From Collinsella sp. AF25-2LB (GTDB lineage Bacteria; Actinomycetota; Coriobacteriia; Coriobacteriales; Coriobacteriaceae), in assembly GCF_003458415.1 (NCBI RefSeq), contig NZ_QRUF01000010.1, positions 1 to 64,000 of the forward strand: DNA of 64,000 bases. The letters are read 5' to 3'. The position numbers and the translations under genes are program-made. Positions 59,158-64,000 of this stretch are shown here, in pieces. The notes beneath the pieces were generated by a model. That model did no database searches, was not told where the DNA came from, and was given only the letters and a program-made list of their open reading frames with translations. Numbering within the stretch: position 1 is the first letter of the stretch; the number at the start of each line of letters is the position of its first letter.

Positions 59158-60339
59158 TTACCCGCGCGGCTTGATTTTATCACGTAGCGACTTGAGGTTC
59201 TCCAGTGCCGCGTTAAGCGTCTCATCCCGCTTGGCAAAGTGGAAACGAATCAGATGGTTGACGGGCTCGCGGAAGAAGCTCGAGCCGGGCACGGCGCCCA
59301 CGCCCACCTTGGATGCGAGGTCCTCGCAGAATTCGAGGTCGCTGTCATAGCCAAACTCAGAGATGTCCATCATGACGTAGTAGGCGCCCTGCGGCACGTT
59401 ATGCTCAAGACCGATGCTATCGAGCCCCTGGCAGAACAAGTCGCGTTTGGCGGTGTAGAGGTCGAGGACCTCATCGTAATAGCTGTCGTCGAAGTTGAGG
59501 GCGGTGACAACGGCTTCCTGCAGGGGAGCGGCGGCACCCACGGTGAGAAAGTCGTGGACCTTCTTGATACGCTCGGTGATCTGGGCCGGGGCGATGGTGT
59601 AGCCCAGGCGCCAACCGGTGATGGAGTACGTCTTAGACAGCGAGCTGCAGCTGATGGTTCGCTCGAACATGCCGGGCAGCGTGGCCATATAGACGTGCTC
59701 GTGGGGCGCGTAGACGATGTGCTCGTATACCTCGTCGGTAATGCAGTAGGCGTCGTACTTTTTGCAGAGGTCGGCGATGAAGGTGAGCTCCTCGCGCGTA
59801 AAGACCTTGCCGCAAGGGTTGGAAGGGTTGCACAGGACGATGGCCTTGGGGTCGTTGTCGCGGAAGGCTGCCTCGAGCGTCTCGCGGTCAAAGTCGAACG
59901 TGGGCGGGTTGAGCGGCACATAGATGGGCTCGGCACCCGAGAGAATGGTGTCAGCGCCGTAGTTCTCGTAGAACGGCGAGAAGATGACGACCTTGTCTCC
60001 GGGGTTCGTAACCGTCATCATGGCGGCCATCATGGCCTCGGTGGAGCCGCAGGTGACCACGATATTCTTGTTGGGGTCGATCGGCATGCCCATAAAGTGC
60101 TCCTGTTTGGCGGCGAGCGCCTCGCGCATGGCCTGGGAGCCCCAGGTAATGGAGTACTGGTGGTAGAGCGGCTTGGGGTCGGCGGCGATGGTGCTCAGGC
60201 TGTTGAGCAGCTGCGCCGGAGGATCGAAGTCGGGGAAGCCCTGCGACAGGTTGACGGCATCGTACTTATTGGAGATGCGTGTCATGCGGCGGATGACCGA
60301 ATCGGTAAATGTTGCCGTGCGGTTGGAGAGTTCTTTCAT
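59158..60339 (-). CDS. Class I/II PLP aminotransferase
   Basis: A 393-residue aminotransferase of the aspartate-aminotransferase fold. NLSQGFPDFDPP at the N-terminus, IVLCNPSNPCGKVFTREEL, ITDEVYEHIVY (PLP-pyridine Asp), the PLP Lys in SSLSKTYSITGWRLGY, and the carboxylate Arg in HLIRFHFAKRDE. The pattern fits the kynurenine/methionine/aspartate transaminase group; the amino-acid substrate cannot be fixed. GAAAGGACCGGC precedes the ATG. It is transcribed alone. Confidence 0.9.
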   Translation of the reverse strand: MKELSNRTATFTDSVIRRMTRISNKYDAVNLSQGFPDFDPPAQLLNSLSTIAADPKPLYHQYSITWGSQAMREALAAKQEHFMGMPIDPNKNIVVTCGSTEAMMAAMMTVTNPGDKVVIFSPFYENYGADTILSGAEPIYVPLNPPTFDFDRETLEAAFRDNDPKAIVLCNPSNPCGKVFTREELTFIADLCKKYDAYCITDEVYEHIVYAPHEHVYMATLPGMFERTISCSSLSKTYSITGWRLGYTIAPAQITERIKKVHDFLTVGAAAPLQEAVVTALNFDDSYYDEVLDLYTAKRDLFCQGLDSIGLEHNVPQGAYYVMMDISEFGYDSDLEFCEDLASKVGVGAVPGSSFFREPVNHLIRFHFAKRDETLNAALENLKSLRDKIKPRG

Positions 60340-60449
60340 GCCGGTCCTTTCGAGGATTTGCAGTGGGGCAAGTTTACTCCTATGGAACCGGTGGGAATTG
60401 CTCGAAACGCGCTCGAAAAACTCTTTTCAAAATTCTTGAAAATTGGGGC

Positions 60450-60478
60450 TTGCATCGCGTGGCGTTCCTTGCAATAAT
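60450..60478 (+). promoter_or_regulatory. Promoter of the tRNA-His/Lys cluster
   Basis: TTGCAT (60450-60455) and AATAAT (60473-60478) with a 17-base spacer lie 27 bases before tRNA-His. Confidence 0.55.
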
Positions 60479-60505
60479 AGTCGAGCGCGAAGCGCACAGG
60501 ACACG

Positions 60506-60582
60506 GTGGGTGTAGCTCAGTTGGCTAGAGCGACGGGTTGTGGTCCCGTAGGTCGAGGGTTCGAGTCCCTTTACCCACCCCA
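60506..60582 (+). tRNA. tRNA-His(GTG)
   Basis: Cloverleaf with acceptor GTGGGTG/TACCCAC, the extra 5' G (-1) opposite C73 that marks tRNA-His, anticodon loop TTGTGGT, and T-arm GAGGG TTCGAGT CCCTT. The 3' CCA is encoded. Confidence 0.95.
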
Positions 60583-60604
60583 GTTCTTGCTTCGTGTTGA
60601 TATC

Positions 60605-60680
60605 GGGTCGTTAGCTCAGTTGGTAGAGCAGGGGACTCTTAATCCCAAGGTCCAGGGTTCGAACCCCTGACGGCCCACCA
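60605..60680 (+). tRNA. tRNA-Lys(CTT), copy 1
   Basis: Acceptor GGGTCGT/ACGGCCC, anticodon stem GGGGA/TCCC with loop CTCTTAA, T-loop TTCGAAC, encoded CCA. Nearly identical to copy 2. Confidence 0.95.
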
Positions 60681-60693
60681 CACGATATCTCCT

Positions 60694-60719
60694 CTAAAGT
60701 CCGCCATAACGGACTTTAG
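60694..60719 (+). terminator. Hairpin between the tRNA-Lys genes
   Basis: CTAAAGTCCG pairs exactly with CGGACTTTAG. It lacks a long T-tract and may be a processing signal or weak terminator. Confidence 0.5.
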
Positions 60720-60723
60720 CTTT

Positions 60724-60799
60724 GGGTCGTTAGCTCAGTTGGTAGAGCAGGGGACTCTTAATCCCAAGGTCCAGGGTTCGACCCCCTGACGGCCCACCA
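60724..60799 (+). tRNA. tRNA-Lys(CTT), copy 2
   Basis: Same as copy 1 apart from a base change in the T-loop (TTCGACC for TTCGAAC). CCA encoded. Its 3' end and terminator are duplicated 176 bases downstream. Confidence 0.94.
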
Positions 60800-60865
60800 A
60801 AGCATGTTAAAGCGACTGGCTTAGGCTGGTCGCTTTTTTGTTAACCTCGCATCGGGTCGAACCCG
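60780..60865 (+). repeat. tRNA-Lys tail duplication, left copy
   Basis: From GACCCCCTGACGGCCCACC in the T-arm of tRNA-Lys copy 2, through the terminator, to GGGTCGAACCCG. It is almost identical to 60956-61042. Confidence 0.85.
60811..60839 (+). terminator. Terminator of the tRNA cluster
   Basis: AGCGACT pairs with GGTCGCT and runs into TTTTTTG. A second copy is at 60988-61016 as part of the duplication. Confidence 0.8.
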
Positions 60866-60955
60866 TCGGGGCGCGGAGCTGAGGAAATGCGTAAGCATTT
60901 GCCAGCGCAGCGCGCAAGGCGCGAAGCGCCGCAGTGACCGCCTGCACAGCAGGCT

Positions 60956-61042
60956 GACCCCCTGACGGCCCACCCAAAGCATGTTAAAGCGACTGGCTTA
61001 GGCTGGTCGCTTTTTTGTAACCCTCGCATGGGGTCGAACCCG
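60956..61042 (+). repeat. tRNA-Lys tail duplication, right copy
   Basis: Carries the last 20 or so bases of tRNA-Lys and the terminator a second time. The segment between copies (60866-60955) is GC-rich with GCGCAAGGCGCGAAGCGCC-type symmetry. The layout is what an integration event or recombination at the 3' end of a tRNA gene leaves behind. The broken dinD follows. Confidence 0.85.
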
Positions 61043-61059
61043 AAAGGGCGCGGCCGCTT

Positions 61060-61920
61060 TCACAGATTGAGTCTACCCTGGGGATCGGTGAAACCGTCAG
61101 TACCCTCCTTGAGTTTCTTCTCGTCTGCCTTCACGCGACGCTCGAGCTTTTTTGTATCCTCGGCAGGCGGTAGGTTCTCGGGAACAATTCCGCGGTCGAT
61201 GAGGCTGCCACGCACGCTCGTGTTGTTCTCGACGTGTTCTTGTTTGATCTGGTCCAGACCGTACAAGTCGTGTTCCTCGGCGTTGAAGGCCGTCATCGAG
61301 TTCGTGAGGTCCTTTGCTTTGATGAGGACATCGGCTAACCTGTCCGCCAATGCCGCGCTCTTGGGTACGCCGAGCTACTGCTTCATTTCCGCCGTGCTTC
61401 TGCCGCCGAATAACGCCTCATCGCCCTTCGACTTGATGATCGCGAATCCTTTGGAGTCCACGCCGCGTTTGAACGCAATACCCGAGAGCTGTTTCTCTGA
61501 ATCGGATAGCGAGTGACGCGCCTGCAAGCGCTGAATCTCTGCGAAGCGCTGCTCTATGAGCTCTTGGCGGCGCGTCTGCACGGCAAAGTATGCCTGGGCG
61601 AGCGCGATCTCTGGCTTGTTTGAATCTCCGTTCTGTGCGATTAAATAGCATGCATAGCGCGTAAGTTTGTAGTCTTTAACCGCGCGAGCGGCGACACCGG
61701 CAGTTACCATTTTCGTGGTGTCACGAAAATGGGAATCAACTGGAGTTTTGTTTGTTTCGCATGAGACTTTTGCCCTCTTAACAACTTCGGCGAAGTTCTC
61801 CCATCGAGTGTACCCCATGGGTTCCATTAAATCGCGTGCGAGCCAATACTCAACGCCGTCTTCCACATTGGCGTAGCTATCAAGTTCGATACGCCACTTC
61901 TCGATATCTCTACTGTCCAT
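61060..61920 (-). pseudogene. dinD: dinD (DNA-damage-inducible protein D), interrupted by one amber codon
   Basis: Reading 61920 to 61060 in one frame gives a DinD-like protein of about 286 residues. The first 181 codons (MDSRDIEKWRIELDSYANVE...) end STAEMKQ, then TAG at 61375-61377, then the same frame continues LGVPKSAALADRLADVLI and through RGIVPENLPPAEDTKKLERR to the normal end. E. coli DinD has Lys at this point (MKQKLGVP-like), so a single AAG to TAG change explains the break. The N-terminal BRO-like part is intact. An in-frame ATG at 61350 could restart the C-terminal part. GAGGAGGAGAT precedes the first ATG. No LexA box is recognised upstream. Confidence 0.88.
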
Positions 61921-62003
61921 ATCTCCTCCTCGCTGGTCTATTTTCTATGCGGGCTTTGTCCGCTCTGTATTCAGAATAAGGATACGCTGTCGTGCGGACA
62001 CGA

Positions 62004-62039
62004 ATGGGCCCCGTGCTGCTTCGAGCTCACGGGGCCCAT
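62004..62039 (-). terminator. Terminator of the flavoprotein gene
   Basis: ATGGGCCCCGTG pairs with CACGGGGCCCAT. It lies 43 bases past the stop codon of the minus-strand flavoprotein gene. Confidence 0.75.
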
Positions 62040-62081
62040 GGATATCGATTGGTTGTGTTCTGCTTTAGATAGGTGTCCGGT

Positions 62082-63608
62082 TTAATCCGCTCGATAGTGC
62101 GACCCGAGACTTTCGGTTCGCTTGCGCATGGCTTTGACCATTTCCTGTGCCAGCTGAATCTGCGATTGCAGGCGGGCGAGGGCTGCGACTTCGCTGTCCT
62201 GGGCTTTCTGTGTGCTCAAGGTCGTTGCCTCCGTCTTCAAGCCCTCAAGCTCGTGTAGTGCCTCGGATAGGCCTGTTTCGGTCCTGTTGATCATGCAAAA
62301 GGTGCTCATCGTGTGCCTAAGGCTGTGTGTCAGGCGTTCGGCATCTGTTGTGGCAATGCCGTACTGGGGGAGGGTGATATCCGCCTTCAGGGCCGCCTCA
62401 GGCTCTTTCTGCGCTGTGAGGGCTGCCGATGCGCCCGCGATACGTCCGAATACGATGCCGTTGGCGCTTGACAAGCCACCAATGCGGTCGGCGCCGTGCA
62501 TGCCGCCTGTCGCCTCGCCGCAAGCGTAGAGGCCCTCAATGCCCGTGTGCGCAGTCTTATCGATCTTGATGCCGCCGTTAGCGGCGTGGGCATACATCGC
62601 AACGCGCATCTCGTCAGTCGGGGCGATGCCGTGCTCGTCTTGCAGCCAGGTGGCAAAGGTCTGCACAAACTCTGGGACATCCTCGCGGGGGAAGTCGTAG
62701 TGGAGTGCCAGGCCTTCGACACCTGCCTGATCGATGACGAGATCGATAGCGCGGGAGGCCAAGCGTGACGTGAAGGGACCATATCCAGAGCGCTGCTCGA
62801 GCAGGTCGTTCAGCTTGTCGTCGGCAATATCTACCGGCTGGTCTACATGCACGTAGCGCCAGGTTTTCTCGTTGAAGACCAAGTTACGCCTGGGCTCGAT
62901 GAAGCCGGGCATCATCTGCATGAACTCTATATTAGTAAGTGTTGCGCCGTGCGCCAGTGCGATGGCCTGCGAGGAGCTGAGCACATCAGCCGACGTAAGG
63001 CTGCGCTCGAACAGGCCGCCTGTGCCACCGGCTGCGATGATCGTGGCCTTGGCAGCAAAGGGCACGATTCGATTTTCGGTAAGGTCGTAGAGTACGGTTC
63101 CGGTTATTCTGCCGTTCGTGTCCTCAACAAGGTCGATAAGCTCATGGCGGGGGAGCAGGCGAATGCCGAGCGACTCGATCCAGGTCGTCAGAGCGTCCTC
63201 AAGGGGCTTGCGGGTGAGGCCGCGCCACATGCGCGTTTTGTGGTCAAAGCAGGGGATAAATTGCTTTTGTTGAGCACTCTTGGCGCTTTGCGGACGCTGG
63301 AGCTCAACGCCCAGGTCTTGCTCGAGCCAGTCAATCGCTTGGGGAATGCCGTGGACGAACGTTTGGACGAGTTCGGGGTCGGCGACACCGCCGCCGACGG
63401 TCTGGATGGTGTCGATGAGGTCCTGCTCGTCGTCTTCGTCGACGGGACCGATGAGGCCGAGGCCCCAGGTACCCGGGAAGAAGCTCGATCCACTCATGGT
63501 CTTGCCGGCGCTTGCCACAGTGACGGTTGCACCCGTGCGTGCCGCTTCGATGGCGGCACAAAGGCCCGCAATGCCAGATCCAATTACCAGTACATCAGTC
63601 GATTCCAT
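62082..63608 (-). CDS. FAD-dependent oxidoreductase of the fumarate reductase/L-aspartate oxidase family
   Basis: A 508-residue soluble flavoprotein. FAD motif VLVIGSGIAGLCAAIEAARTGATV, a second FAD segment TIIAAGGTGGLFERS, catalytic-type Arg in SRLASRAIDLVIDQ, and the C-terminal FAD-binding GLYACGEATGGMHGADRIGGLSSANG-type region. A helical C-terminal domain (about 405-508) matches SdhA/NadB C-termini. No signal peptide or haem/FMN-binding motif is present, so it is cytoplasmic. Reaction could be fumarate or aspartate redox chemistry; NadB is not proven since nadA/nadC are absent here. The start at 63608 follows GAGAAAGGAATCCG. Confidence 0.82.
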   Translation of the reverse strand: MESTDVLVIGSGIAGLCAAIEAARTGATVTVASAGKTMSGSSFFPGTWGLGLIGPVDEDDEQDLIDTIQTVGGGVADPELVQTFVHGIPQAIDWLEQDLGVELQRPQSAKSAQQKQFIPCFDHKTRMWRGLTRKPLEDALTTWIESLGIRLLPRHELIDLVEDTNGRITGTVLYDLTENRIVPFAAKATIIAAGGTGGLFERSLTSADVLSSSQAIALAHGATLTNIEFMQMMPGFIEPRRNLVFNEKTWRYVHVDQPVDIADDKLNDLLEQRSGYGPFTSRLASRAIDLVIDQAGVEGLALHYDFPREDVPEFVQTFATWLQDEHGIAPTDEMRVAMYAHAANGGIKIDKTAHTGIEGLYACGEATGGMHGADRIGGLSSANGIVFGRIAGASAALTAQKEPEAALKADITLPQYGIATTDAERLTHSLRHTMSTFCMINRTETGLSEALHELEGLKTEATTLSTQKAQDSEVAALARLQSQIQLAQEMVKAMRKRTESLGSHYRAD

Positions 63609-63801
63609 CGGATTCCTTTCTCGTCCGGCGCATTGTCGCACGGGTGATCGGCAATGGGGCCGCAAAGACTCGTCAAATCGGTAAAGGGCAAATATGGCAG
63701 GTGGGCGTCATGGACGCTCTGACGCTCCATCTCTTCACATCTCGTATTTCGCCCCAGCTGATATATCGGCATTAGATACCCTGCGCCAGCGCAAACAAAA
63801 A

Positions 63802-63829
63802 GAGCCGCTACCCGGGTGGATAGCGGCTC
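63802..63829 (-). terminator. Terminator of the GGGtGRT gene
   Basis: GAGCCGCTA pairs with TAGCGGCTC; on the minus strand it is followed by TTTTTGTTTG. It lies 36 bases past the stop codon of the gene at the right edge. Confidence 0.85.
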
Positions 63830-63864
63830 CAAAGCTCAACTATATGAGCATCGCGCAAGCGCGA

Positions 63865-64000
63865 TTAGGCCTTGAGGGCCTCCTCGACGGCGACAGCGCA
63901 GGCGACGGTGGCACCGACCATGGGGTTGTTACCCATGCCGATGAGACCCATCATGTCGACGTGCGCAGGCACGGAGGAAGAACCGGCGAACTGGGCGTCG
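63865..64000 (-). CDS. C-terminus of a GGGtGRT-family protein (partial)
   Basis: Only the last 44 codons are in the window: DAQFAGSSSVPAHVDMMG followed by GMGNNPMVGATVACAVAVEE and a short Lys-Ala end. I recognise this from memory as the C-terminus of GGGtGRT proteins, a conserved family of anaerobes of unknown function; the diagnostic GGGTGRT motif would lie outside the window. Codon use is highly optimised, suggesting strong expression. Confidence 0.6.
   Translation of the reverse strand, partial: DAQFAGSSSVPAHVDMMGLIGMGNNPMVGATVACAVAVEEALKA

Noticed and set aside
60780-61920. Integrated prophage or genomic island at tRNA-Lys
   Set aside because: Only a duplicated tRNA tail and a broken dinD are present; no integrase, phage or conjugation gene is in view. 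Kept as a possible scar only.

Overview
The window is a 64 kb stretch of a high-GC (roughly 60 %) bacterial chromosome. The gene set is typical of a strictly fermentative gut actinobacterium of the class Coriobacteriia, most likely Collinsella or a close relative. That assignment is an inference from GC content, codon usage (GCC/GAG/CTG rich), short Shine-Dalgarno-led genes and the gene mix (ATP-type PEP carboxykinase, VanZ-like protein, DUF2899 exporter, Rho with a very long N-terminal extension, GGGtGRT protein). There is no rRNA operon, prophage, IS transposase or CRISPR array.

Layout. 0.3-6 kb: tgt, a LOG-family hydrolase, a DegV protein, a HAD phosphatase and a PepV-like dipeptidase. 6-10 kb: a complete high-affinity phosphate transporter operon pstSCAB without phoU. 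10-13.3 kb: an ABC-F ATPase, a Cof-type phosphatase and an MntR/DtxR-family regulator. 13.5-16.3 kb: a zinc/cadmium resistance cassette (ArsR/SmtB sensor, free-standing HMA metallochaperone, P1B-type ATPase) with three near-identical operator palindromes. 16.4-18.3 kb: an AT-richer island with one nuclease-like gene bracketed by two inverted pairs of a 29-bp repeat. 18.4-31.6 kb: DEDDh exonuclease, DUF2899 metal exporter, YqxD and DUF308 proteins, nitroreductase, two tandem histidine phosphatases, a short DUF1015-like protein, M20 peptidase, serC-serA, a CPA1 antiporter and a metallophosphatase. 31.9-42.8 kb: flippase, pckA, B3/B4-domain protein, MarR regulator, DegV protein, MGMT-like protein, trpS, a WecA/MraY-type transferase and a radical SAM activase-like protein. 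42.9-50.5 kb: tRNA-Ala, pncB, proB, a prolyl aminopeptidase on the opposite strand, proA, an HD protein and CarD. 50.9-58 kb: argS, rho, a membrane-anchored acidic protein and a VanZ protein. 58-64 kb: ROK kinase, aminotransferase, tRNA-His and two tRNA-Lys genes, a duplicated tRNA-Lys tail, a dinD gene broken by one amber codon, an FAD oxidoreductase and the C-terminus of a GGGtGRT protein.

The genes are mostly small housekeeping operons separated by an unusually rich set of dispersed palindromic repeats. At least five families are visible: eight copies of a CCACCACAAAGG hairpin with a conserved GGACAGGCA loop; GGGACGGGG hairpins; GGGGACGTTCC/CGGCAC hairpins; the 29-bp family at 16.4-18.3 kb; and two 120-150 bp elements (31.76 and 52.85 kb). 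The last two share an in-register core inside different but self-complementary stems, a pattern that resembles covariation in a structured RNA. That pair and the repeat-bracketed nuclease island are the most novel-looking items. Functional calls rest on recognisable family motifs. No database search was possible.
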